Below are positions 12,332-24,600 of a stretch of 64,000 nucleotides of DNA, in pieces. The first letter of the stretch is position 1. Every line of letters begins with the position of its first letter. Origin of the DNA: Bagarius yarrelli (lineage: Eukaryota; Chordata; Actinopteri; Siluriformes; Sisoridae); assembly GCA_005784505.1 (NCBI GenBank), contig VCAZ01000048.1, forward strand, positions 2,069,761-2,133,760, written 5' to 3'. Under the pieces are notes generated by a model. The model did no database searches, was not told the DNA's origin, and worked only from the letters and a program-made list of their open reading frames with translations. The translations under genes were made by a program, and so were the position numbers.

Positions 12332-15197
12332 AATGCCAGATATTTAGTATTTTAATGCCTGTTAGTAAATAAGCCACAAAATAGAAAGGCATCGTTTAAC
12401 TTATTTTAATATAGGTACTTTATTTTACCAAATGTGGTTACTTTGTATTTTTCATTTATGTGAATAAAGACAGTGATGATGACCATTACAGAGGGCCACC
12501 AAATTAATATATTATATTGGTTGAAGCTCTAAATGTCATTTTGCTACTGGTTGTTTAGTGAAAATCTGCATCTTTAAGAATAATTGACGTTATCAGCATG
12601 TTTACATAAGCCTCTTTGCAAGAATACCTTAAGCTACTGTAAAACTGGTGCTGCTATTTCATTGATGATAGTTTTCTTTGATTGTGCTTTCATATTCTGT
12701 CTTTGTCTAAAAAAAAATAATAATTTTTTTGCAAACAATAATGGAAAGCAAGATTTTTCACTTAAGCCTTGGGGACCCTCCGCCCTGCAGAGATTAAACA
12801 GTTCCCCCAACCCTCGACTCAGTGGATTCCAACTAATCAGCTAATTATCAAGCTCTTCAAGTTATATATGGCAATGAGGCAAACTCTGCAGGGCAATATG
12901 TCTTCAAGACTGAAGTTATGAAATGTGTAAATGCATCACCAAAGCATGTTACTTTTTAGGTGACTGACTGGTGTTTTGCATTTTAAATAAATTAGTAGTA
13001 GCCTGGAACCACTTTTTTCGTTTTCAAAACACAATATGTAACCGTTACAATTTACAGTCAACAGCTGTGGATACGCTAAGCAAACCCAAATCTGATATAT
13101 TTACAAGAATACTACTGTAAAATATTGCTTAAGTGCTGCATTTCAGGCAGCTTTTATATATCCTATGATTATATCATTTGTTTATTTACATTTATTTTAT
13201 TTAGCAGACCCCCTTATCCACAGCAGTGTAAAAAATGCTAAGAGTTTTAGCAACAGCCATTTATAAGACACAATGGTACACTTTTTATGCTATGTTAGTG
13301 CCTAATCATTTTCAGAGGGGGACTGTGATGAAATTTATTTGCATGTTGTATATATACTTTTTTGAGTATCTGTACTTGGGTTTTATTTTTTTTAGGAATC
13401 TTATTACTTTATCTTCACTACATTTAAAGGAAAATTGTTGTGCTTTTCACTCCTCTACATTTCTATCAGGATTCTCAAAGCAGAAAGCTGTTATTTTTGT
13501 ATCTGCTTTATAAGTCAGTGGATGATTTTTTTTTCTTCTCTATAATGTGATGTGCTTTCTTACAGGTGATAGACAGTCTATTAGTAATCATGATATTTAT
13601 CATCAGATTTTCAATAATGAAGCTTGAAAAAAAACAAAGCAGGTGTCTCAAACATCAATTACGTATCAAAAACCTTTGTCATTTCAACCATCATATATCA
13701 GATACAGTATGTGGTGAAATAAAACAATGTTTTTTCCAGGACTAAGGTGCTACGTAAAACAACACCAAATTACACAAAACACCAAAGAGCTGAGGACTAG
13801 AAAAAAAGTGTCTAAGCAACATAAGGTGCCTGTGTGCAACCTGGTGCAAACAGTGCAAATAACAATACAAACAAGCATAGGCAAATAGACGAGATTATAG
13901 TGAGTGATGTGCAGCTACAGGACAAACTGTGTGTATGTAAGTATGTAATAGCAGCAGAGATTATTGTGCAAAACAACAAAGTGAGCATCAGTTGACAATG
14001 TCATACACTGCTTTATATGTTTTAAGATCTCTAGTTTTTTTTCTCTTGTTGGAGAACACCAATACCAATACCTTGTGCAGTGCAGGATTGATTTAGCCAC
14101 AATTACATAGTTTAACTATAACTATAGTCAAGATTTCTCTCTTCTGTCATTATTATGGTCATAATATATTTTTATATGGACCAGTGTTTCTCTTGTGCAG
14201 TAATAAACCTGAAGTTGGGTTAGCAATTTTAATGTTTTCTAATCCAGATTTACAGAAATTTCACTAGCCACTTGATTCAAATGTGGATGAATGGATACAC
14301 CTGTGTGTGTGTGTACAGCTGTGTGAGAACACTACCATGCTACTTTTGTAAGGATGGGTGAAAGTGTTCAATAAAATGATAAAATAATAATGACTGTCCC
14401 CCCCCCCCCGAGATATTCAATTGTTTTATTTCTATTAGTTTCGTAACATTCTCAAAAGCTGTTTATTCCACAGATAGTACATACTTGTCAGCGTGTTCAG
14501 GTTGGAAATTGATTTGTGATACTTATATACTTTCAAAAGCAAGTACTTTTATACTTTTTCTTGAGAAAAAAAAAATGGTGTTTACAGCTTTCACTTGTAA
14601 TATTTGACCAGCAGTATGTATACAAGTAACTGATTTGTGTACTTTGTGGTTATTTGCGCATCATAAAATCCAATCTGACCATATCAAAGCAAAGAGAATC
14701 ACTGGGGTGACACATTTTTATTGAAATCTATTAGCTGAATAAACCTGATAACTCGAGGTACCAAAATAAACTTGAATGCCTATTTAGGTGAAAGATGCAC
14801 AATAAAGACAAATGTGCCTGAGGGCTTGTATACTTGAGGTCAGTACCACAGAGACAAAAGCAAGGACTAAAACAGCATGACTTTTATTTATAACCATATT
14901 GTGACCAAAGCACAAGCCTAATATCTTTATTGTTATTGCAGATAAAGCCAATAATGTTAACCTTTTAGTGTATTTGTGAATCTCAGCTGTAACATTTATT
15001 CCACAATATCTAGTAATTATTATAACACTAGGGGGAAAATTGACTTGATTTATTGTAACCTTGCAGTTTTATTGATCTGATAGCACAATAATTTACTGTT
15101 AGTGAAACAATGGCATGTTTTGCATAAAATATTTACAGGGCGTGATGTAGGAAATGTTTAAGGTGTTACGTAGATGGGCAGCCTTTTTTCCGTCAGC

Positions 15198-15199
<2 letters not shown>
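12332..15199. other. Intergenic region mettl8 to tlk1
   Basis: AT-rich sequence without recognisable exons. A truncated piece of the dispersed repeat (TTAGCAGACCCCCTTATCCA) lies at 13202-13221, and a C10 run at 14399-14409. Reading frames up to 92 codons here have AT-rich random composition and no recognisable domain. Confidence 0.5.

Positions 15200-15255
<56 letters not shown>
15200..15255. repeat. TG dinucleotide repeat upstream of tlk1
   Basis: About 28 TG units, roughly 280 bases upstream of the tlk1 start region. It is likely length-polymorphic. Confidence 0.95.
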
Positions 15256-15256
<1 letters not shown>

Positions 15257-15531
15257 TGGGGGGTTATGCACATGAACATCGCCATAGTGTCTTACCGCTG
15301 CACACGGGTGACTAGTGACGCTTGTGATTTTCACCTCATTCTCCCCACCAGACGCAGTGCAGAGCCGCGTGAAGGTTTGTGTCCGAAATTTTCAGATCCA
15401 AAAACAAACAAAAAAAATGAGGAATTCCAGTTATCATTTTATAATCACACATAGTTGTATTTCCTGTAATATTTGTAATAGTTAATTCGTCATTTTTTGT
15501 CTTTTCTTTGTCGTTCCTAAAAGTAGCTTTG

Positions 15532-15665
15532 ATGAGTGTCCAAAGTAAGTGGAAGTACTGGAAGTTTGGAGGAGGGGACGCCATCTTGGTCCCGGCTCTC
15601 CACGTCCCCAACACCACGGCTGCTTTCTCAGCAACACGGCGATAAGCTGCTTGAAGCCAAGCAAG
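15532..15665 (+). CDS. tlk1: tlk1 coding exon 1, frame broken after MSVQS
   Basis: ATG at 15532 begins MSVQS, identical to the human TLK1 start, but that frame stops at 15643-15645 after 37 codons. The conserved continuation (SGSTGSLEEGTPSWSRLSTS...) is read in the +1-shifted frame from 15536 to the donor at 15665|GTACCG. It joins exon 2 in phase (G|GT) to give KQGDMDELQS. In the conserved frame a TGA lies at 15533-15535, so that frame has no upstream ATG in this exon; its next ATG is in exon 2 at 28158. The lesion amounts to one extra base, or two missing relative to human codons, near 15545-15550. It could be an assembly error, a real allele, or a splice change. Confidence 0.7.
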
Positions 15666-18600
15666 GTACCGTGCCCATATATTATTGTTTAAAATCGACT
15701 CTGTGGTTTTTCGGTGCAGTTTTGTTTGTCTGTGCTTTCTACGTTTGGAAATCCAGTCCTGAATCGAGTTGTGCCGAGGCCATGGTCGCTCGCTCGCTCG
15801 GTCGGTTGGTCGGCGCTCGCTAGGCATATCAACGCTGTGTTAGCATGTTAGCATGCTAGCGTGCTACTGTAGTACAGTGTGGAGCTATAAGGTGCCTCTG
15901 CTTGGTGTGAAGTAATAACCATTAACCAACTAGCTCTCGGTATAAGCGCTGTTCAGTTGTCAGTCTATTTAATTAGCCGATTGTTTGCACTTGGACTAAA
16001 ATGTCGCCTCAAATAAACGATTTTCGCTGTAGTTTTAGCGCTTTTGGAACAAGTGCGAGTTGATAACAGTGTGATAGTTTTTGTGCAGGCTGTATGTGCT
16101 AGCAAAGATGTCTGATGATAAAGAAAAGGTCAGCTCTTTTGACATTATGGAGAACCTGAGCTTGTTTGGTGGACACTTTTCTTCCAACGTCTCCGGTGTA
16201 ACTTTTACTTCGCGCTTCATCGACTTTAATTAAATGATCATTCTTACTGGTTACCGGCTCGTATCCTCGTTGCCCCGTTTCTCTTTTTTTTGGCTCGGGG
16301 TTCAGATGATTGCATTGTTTATTTATTTATTTCTGATTGTATGCATGTTCAGCTCTTGCAGACATGCAGGCTGCTGCTTTGCACAAACAATTGCACCCAA
16401 ACCCTGATCTACTTCTCCAGCAAAGTGATGATCCTGATAAGAGCTTTACTAGTCGGGGTGTCAATTTAACCACACTTGTTGTTTGCTCATCCACTGACTC
16501 ATTTTTAACTTCTGCCATTTTGACCTGAGCTTGCGAGCCTTTTAATAGGATCAAATCCCATTGAAATGTTTGCAATGAATGGCTTTTAACATGAATGCAA
16601 TGTTATTTCCCTGTCTGGAATAACTGCCTGCATTTTACTCCTCTAAAGATGTGAAAGAAGTTCTTGCATTTTTTAGTGTTTGTGGTTTTAAAAACTTGGT
16701 GGCTGTTTAACATGTCAAATCTGATTGGTATTATTTAAACAAAGAACTAGTATGAGGTGATGAACCATATTGAGTTTTTCACAGGCTTGGAGAAAGTTAT
16801 CAGCAGGAACTGTTTAACAGCACTGACCTTTAATTTGTTGCGAAATATTGAGCGGAGACACAAGCGGCTGATATATTTTTTTTATTTATTTATTTTTTCC
16901 CCCCAAAGTCTGAGTTTGCCATTAAACAGGTGGACACCCCTTTCCACTGAAGTGCATAGAGAGCTAAAATGACATCCACTGCATTCTAAGGGTTCAACCG
17001 CTTCCCTGTGCAGGGGCTTCAAATTGTTGCCTCTGTGTGTAGTTGTGTGTGTGTGTGTGTGTGTGTGCGCATGGACTGAAAACCTATGCAGAATGTCAAG
17101 GAAATGATGCCTCCTAACCAGATGGGGGTGGGGGGAATTACTATTCCTGTACTCCACTCTTCACCTACTGTGGGTTGCACTTTTTCCCCCGTCACTGTTA
17201 TTTAGGCAAGCAATAAATTGGTGAAATGATAATCTTATTAACCTCGCCAGGCTGCATCTGTTTTATTAGTGTTTTATTCAGTATTTAAATCACTTAAACT
17301 TTTTTTTTCCTAATCACAGATTGTTTTGAGAGGCAATTGAATAATTTATCAGCCTTGAAGCATGTTGTCTGTGCTGCATTGTTCCACTATAAGCAGTCTC
17401 GCCACCTCCTCTGATATTCCTGCCATTAACTCTGATACGCACTTTGTGTGCCATCTTCAACCTGTTTGTCCTCCAGCCTGATAACATGGCAGATCTTTGC
17501 ACTGCCATTTTGTGTCAGGCTCAGTGTGTTTGGGGCGTCCATGTTGGCTCCTCACACTCCAGAGAGTGTGTGGGCTAAGGGTGGATTAAAGGAGCACTGC
17601 CAGCCATACACTATAGTGGCAGTTAAAGAGAGCAGAGTTATAGAGATGCGTCTCAGCTCAGGGGCCCAGCGATTACCTTCTGCCGATAAATAATTCATTA
17701 ACCTATCAGTTAATCCAATAATATAAATTTTTGCCACAGATTCAAATTTCTCAACTAACTTCATGACTTAGTAAATGTGCAACCTTAGCGCTACACACAT
17801 GCAAAGTCACAAATATCTCGCACATTTATAAATTAAAAATGTGTTTAATGATGTACCTGTATGTAATGCCAATACATAAATTATTAGAAATTAATAAAAT
17901 ACAATACAAATGTATAGCAATATCATATCAAAACCATTGCTGTTGACCCAAGTGTTTTTTAGCATCATTACATACACACACACACTGATATTAAAACCTT
18001 GTTCACTCTAATCAGTTCGAAAAGAAAAAAACAATTTTTATCTAGATTTAAAAGCATCCATAGATGAGAGGTTTAATGTGCATTGTATAGGGAGGCCTCG
18101 TCACCATTTAATTCTAAACTAGTTTTAGGAACAGGAAGGATCATCTGACCTGAAGATTTCATATTCCTTATATTTTGATCAGGAATCAAAAGATCAATGG
18201 TATAGTTTTAGGTCAATGCTTTAAAAACCAATTAAAATTACCCTTAAACTAATTTAAAAATTTCACAGGCAACCAGTATTAAAAACCCAACACTTTGGGG
18301 TAACTCTGTCTGTTCTTTGTGCGAGTCAAAAATCTGACAGCAGCATTTTGTACTAATTGAAGACAGCATAATTGACCTTGTGAAATACTTTTTTATATGA
18401 AGAATTACAGTAATGAATGGGTGACAATACAAAAGCAGAAACAACAGTCTCCAGGTCCTTAAGAGAGAATTGAAAACCCCACCTTAAAGAGCTTATTGGA
18501 TGCGACAGACACTTTTATAAGTGTGTGTTCAAATGCGCTCTGGATGATAAAAATCTCGTTAAGTCATTTTCCCTTTCTCAAGTCAGGCTATTTTCAGATG

Positions 18601-21600
18601 CCTGTCTTTGTGACGGCACATGGATCATGGCTGCTCCCACAACTGTCGATTTGACACTACCATTTTAGCATAGACCCGCCCAGAGCAGTGTTGCCAGGTT
18701 GGATGGGTTTCCCCTCTAATTTTGCTTTGCTTTCGATCACGCCAGACTGAAAAAAAAGGCTTTTGGCTTGTTTAAATTTGTGCTGCTATTTGATACAACG
18801 AGCGGAAGTTTATATGTTTTTTTTCCAATTCAAACGCTGTAATTTTGGCTGGTATTTTTAATGGGCAGTTTTTACTCCGTAGTTGATCTGGTGATGTTTA
18901 ATTAAATCTGGCAACCCTCTATTGAGATATAAAATGCACTCTGTTGTTTCAAGGCTGGAGCAGAATCTTGCTACCAGATTCACTTAAATGCTTTATGTTT
19001 GCATGAATTATTTCTCACCAGACTGCTTTATAAACAAGAGCCAGTATGAAGCTGGTTTTGCTAAGAAGCTCCTCCTGAAAAATGGATCAGAATCTTTGCA
19101 AATCGCCTTTTCTAATACTGTGCTACAAAAGAGTCACAATGAATGCAGCTAGAGTGTAAACTCAGAAAATTGTCATCGTTTCTATGTACAAACTGCTCAA
19201 TAGATTTGTCACGGAGGAAACCTATAGGCGGTAGAGATAATAATCAGACCAGCGGGTCACTCTATTTACGAGTGTGGATGGCAGGCAGAATAAGAGGACA
19301 GCTTTGGTGTTAGAAGGATCTGGACCCAGGTGTTAAAGTTTTTGACCAGAGTCAGACCAGCAGGTCAGTAGTGGGCTGCTAACAAGTAGTGAGTCTATAA
19401 ACATGCATGAAACGTTCGATAGCTAACAGTGATTGAAGGGCTTGTGTATAAATAGGGTAAGTGATTATGATGGACCGATGAGGTGCAGATGTATCTGATT
19501 AATACTCGGGCAAGGGGATGTGCTGGTTGGGTGTGGAATCTGGCGTAACCGTGACGATAATTATGAATTGTCGTCACCTTTATAATGAACAAGGCGTTAT
19601 GGTGTTTGTCTTATTACAAACTGTGTATGTGGTCGGTAAAGATTACGTGTTAACACTACATTAGGCTTACTTTTGTGGACTGTATAACTTACAACTATGT
19701 CTGTTTGATGATTAAAAAAAGTCATTTCAAAAAATTATTTTCAATAGTTTTGGAGACGTGAAAATGCCCCACAGAACATAAAAGTGGGGTAAACAGAGCG
19801 CATTTAAAGCAACATACATTGAAACGGGTCACTTTGAACAGAACTGCTTTTGACGTTGTTATTTTCGGATAGGCCCTTTACCAACACTCGCAACGTGTTC
19901 ATCTAAAAGTAAATCGGAATCCATTATAACGGCCAAATTCCTGCCATGATCTGAAACGCGTCTCATAATATCCAACCTACTCATAATTTCTTTAGCAGCA
20001 GACAAGTAGCCAAAGTCAACACACTCATTCTTATAAGTTGAAAATTGCTGGCCAGTCAGGCTCTAATTTCACCAAAACAAATTAATAATGTGCTTATTTT
20101 TTGCAGCTAAAACAAAGATTTAAAAACCGATCAACATTGCATTAAAAAAAAAATGTAAATCTTATTCCTATTATGCAAACTCATTAAACAGGCAACCTAC
20201 ATAAGACATGACCAGGTACACCTAAGGCGACTAGAATGAATGTCATTGTAGCATATGGCTAGCTCATATAACAACTCCGAATTGCCTTTTCCTTTTGATC
20301 TTACTATGAATTATAATTGACCTTTCACATATTTAACGAGGCCATGTTTGAGTTCTTTGGGCACTTTCTTTTTGTTTTGGTTGTATTCTGAAATTTTTTT
20401 AATCTTGTTGTCCTCACACATTACTAGCCTGCCCTCCTGAAGCTATTGTGTTTTCGCCCTGCCCATCGAGCTAACATAGGAGAGGGGAAAATAATTTTGG
20501 AAAAATCTTGTCTGTCTGAATCTTGTTTTGGCTGTGTGTGTCTGTGTTGGCATTAATTCAAGCATATGCCCCAGCATAACCATGTCCTTTTTGTATAGCT
20601 TTTTATATTTTTTGTATTTTCTTTATTTAAAAATAACTAATCTCGCCGCTCACTATCTTAAAGCTTAGCCGATGCTTGTCTCACATAGTCGGCCCTTTAT
20701 ACCGATACCATAAAGTGAAACGTATTGGTTATTTTACCCATCAGTCATACTGGCAAGTTATTCAAAGTTCCCATACCTTTTGCTATGTCATTTTTAGGGT
20801 CGTGGATATGTCCCCACGACAACAGTCTAGTATGTAACCGCTAAACATTTAGGAATGTAGCATTTAATCGATCTTGAGGGCTCAACAGTGCAAGCATTTC
20901 ACTCGCATTTGCATACTAAAAATAGTGAATGAACTGAAACGTTTCTTTAGGAGCATGTGTGCGTATAAGGTTTTTTTTTTTTAAAAATGCGGTCATGGAA
21001 AAAACTCATGATCCAATCAAAACTCGTCCAGGTGCCACATTAAAAAAAAACACATTAGTTTAATGCACAGTGAGAGAGAGATACGAAACCAAAAGAAACT
21101 GACGTTACAACTGAAACAGTGGGGAGGATATGGAAGAGAAATACAGCAAAAAAACGGTAAATGAGGGACCAGGCGGCAATAATGCTTTATCCTCTGCTGC
21201 TGGTCGGAAATAAACTTGTACTGCGATCTGGGAAAACCTGTCAGATGTTGTGCGCTGGGACATGTTAGAGAGTATGACGAAGGTTGAAAGTGAATTACTT
21301 GTCGAAATTATTTAATCACATTATTATACTATAATGGTGATGTCAGTTATAATTTACTGTTTCACACCCAGACGTATATGCTTAAATGAATGAGAAGTTA
21401 CCTATAAGAAAGAGTCAGACAGGCTATTGTCGTGTGCCTTTTCTTGCTATTCTAAACGTAGGCTACAAGCTATGCTATTCGTGCTATCTAAACATACAAG
21501 GGGTGTTCAAAAGTTCCGAGAGTTTGCACATGAAAAACAGCAGAAAACTTAAACATTAAGCTGCTGTCTTCTTCAGTGTAACATTAGCTTATCTCTTTGT

Positions 21601-24600
21601 GCCTTTTTTTTAAAGTGTGCTCAGCACCATTTTTATAAAAACACTCATGTACTACATTCGTTCAAACTACGAACTGTGTCTGGTTCTGTATTATAAAGGG
21701 AGGGAGGTGTCCTGTATTATAAGACGAGAATAATTGGGATTGGAACAGGAGTAGTAATGGAGAGCCTACATGAATATTCCGTGGTGTTTTATGTGACTAA
21801 TTAGTAATGTTACCATCCCATAATTGAAAATGTCATTAAAGCAATAGATCCCAGTCCTGCTGTGGACCGCTGGCTAAGCTCAAAGGGGGCAAAACATCCT
21901 GCTAACAGAAGCTGCAGGGCCAGTGATGTCCTTTCTGACTAAAAATGGACCATGTACACATAAACAACCAAGAACTACTTTATTTAAGATGTTTATACAA
22001 TTTATATAAAATAGTTATCCTTTAAATACAGCTTTAAGCAACAGCAGTTAAAATGAAAAGGAACCCTAGTGTAGTTATTGTATTAAAATAAATGAAATCA
22101 ATTTTCTTTTTAAAGGTCTCCTCGTTTCCCTTTCGTTAAGTAAAAACACATTAATTTATTTTCATTGTGCCCCTAAAATGATGTAATGTGTTCCTGAATT
22201 TTTCAACCAATTACAAGTGCTCCTTTTGAAATTTAGAGAGTCCCTATACTGAAGGGCGACCAGACACTTTAAACTTTTGTGTCCCCGGTTGCAGTATAGC
22301 TTCTGGTACTATGTTTTAGCAAATACAATAAAGAAATTACATTTGCTGATGCTTTGAATTATTTTACTTAAAAATAAATGTGGTAGAAAATGTTTTGCTT
22401 AAATTTAGATTCGATAAACAAACCACATGTACAAGTGTCTCTTACAGACATACTCATTACATGACCTAATAGATACAAAAGTGTGTGTCGTTAAAGCCGT
22501 TGTTTTGTGGTAAAGTCAAAGCTATTTTTTTTCTTTCTTCACAGTATGTGTTATTTTCGATGGTTATAATACCGGCATAACATTTTAGATTTAGAATTGT
22601 ATTTATTTGTTCTATTGCAGTAATTTCTACCGATTGTTGCTGGTTAAGTACTGAATATTGTGAATATTACATCACATACCAGTAGAAAAATTTAGGGATC
22701 TGAACTCTAAGTCTGTGGAGCTTAAATGCTTCCAAGCAAGACAACATTAGATCACGTAAAGTGGTTGTGTGTTTTCTAAACGAATCCTCACGTCATTTGC
22801 CAGGATGTTATTTACTGGAGTGCATCATGTGTGTAACATGACATTTCTCAGGTTACCCTGTGCTCTTTTCTTATCCTCTGGCTGCTTCTCCGGCAACCCT
22901 GCATGCTATATACTATAGCTTACTTTAGCAGCATTACACAGTTACAGAACTCTCTCAGACGTATTGTGGTTGTGCTCGGACGTAACTTTAAGTCAACAAC
23001 CATAAACATTTTTACATTTTAATGTGTTTATATAATTTTTGTATTTGTCAGTGTTTTTTTTTTTTTCCTGACCTGAATAATCATTTCTTAATTGGTTAAT
23101 AAACAACCATTTAGTAATGTTAACAATGAAGGCTGTACTAGTTAATATAGATGTGTGTGCAGGATATTATTGATAATCACACACACTAGTGTCACTCAGC
23201 TGAGGGTGCCGAAACAAACCCCCCACCACCACCACCAACATACACTGGGTCAGATTGTGCTTAGTTTTTTCTTTTTTTTCTTAATAAAATGTGCCACGTG
23301 CTTGCTGATTGTGGCTAAATATCAATTTAACTTTAAAATTTGTACGTTGTATAGCTGCTTTAACATATTTTCGATTTGTTAAAAATGCCATAGAAATAAA
23401 TTTCAATTGAATTCCGCGTTGAGTGTCATGGAAAAACTATCAATTAGAGCTGTATGGTCACCTATACTCAAATACAATCAGCATATGGGCTCATTTCTCA
23501 TACCACCCACTACTGTATTGTTCCTGTACACTGACAAACAGCATCGTGTGGGGTGTAAACACAGAGCAGCACATCTATTTCACTCTCTTTCTCCACAAAT
23601 GAGCCATGCTGGCATCCATCTTGACTGTCTTAGTTCTTTCTTTACTACCTGATTCTGTGTGTCTCAGGGGTATTTATTCTCACTTTCTTTCTCTCTTGCT
23701 CGCTTTTACCCCTTTTAGATTTCATGCTCTTTACCCCCATTCTGAATGCAGATAGTTTGTCTATTTTGAGTCTCTCTCTCTCTCTCTTTTCTTTCTTTTC
23801 TTTCTGTCTCTCCTGTTCGCTTTTTTTGGCTGTGTGTGTGTCTGCAAGACAGGACTGCGCATTAAGCTGCTGAATGTACAGAGCTTAAATGCTTTATGGG
23901 AACAATCTACATTAGAGCCAAAGTTAAAGACTAAAGAGGGCTTAATAAAGCTGCTAGCTAAGTAATACACAAGCAAAGAGGAGTGTTTGTAATTATATTC
24001 TTTTCCCTGTCTGCACAAACTAAAACCACAGTTTTAACTGAGTTTTCAAAAAAAGCTCTTGCGTTGCTGGCTGGTCTTCATTTTCCTCAGTATGTATATC
24101 TTTAAAACACTCCAAACCATCCAAAACATGATTGGTACTCGGCCTCGTTTTTATGTGAGAGAAAATTGCAACTTTATAAAATCATCCAGTTTAGAATTCT
24201 CCTCCCAGTCCGCTCACAACGTATTCATTATAAAAAGTAATACAGTGTATCCCAAGAGACATTTGGGACAAACTGTATAATACACCACCGTTTTGATTTA
24301 TGAAGAACTGGATTAAAAATGTATTCATGAATAGTAATAAAAAACCCACAGTAAAGTAGCCCGTGTGGGGAAAACTTACCACCTTATCTGCATTGCTTAC
24401 ATCATAACTGGACTCCAGATAAACCGCTGTTCCCATTCTGGACATTTGTAAGTTGTTCACTCAGACTACAATTTTTTTTACAACTTTTTTCCAGCTCAAT
24501 TTATTGCAACACTGAATTATAGCTAATCTGCAAAAGGGCTTTTAGGGCTTTTAATTGCAACAAGCAGCAGCCACAGGTTTATGCTTCCTGTTAGGAAAAC

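Noticed and set aside
14720..15100. Possible upstream exon of tlk1 to supply an in-frame start
   Set aside because: Several AG/GT pairs exist, but no segment gave an ATG frame joining 15536 in phase with plausible splice sites.
15336..15827. 163-codon minus-strand frame over tlk1 exon 1
   Set aside because: It is antisense to the tlk1 exon 1 CpG-rich region; length comes from low stop density there. No recognisable domain or splice context.
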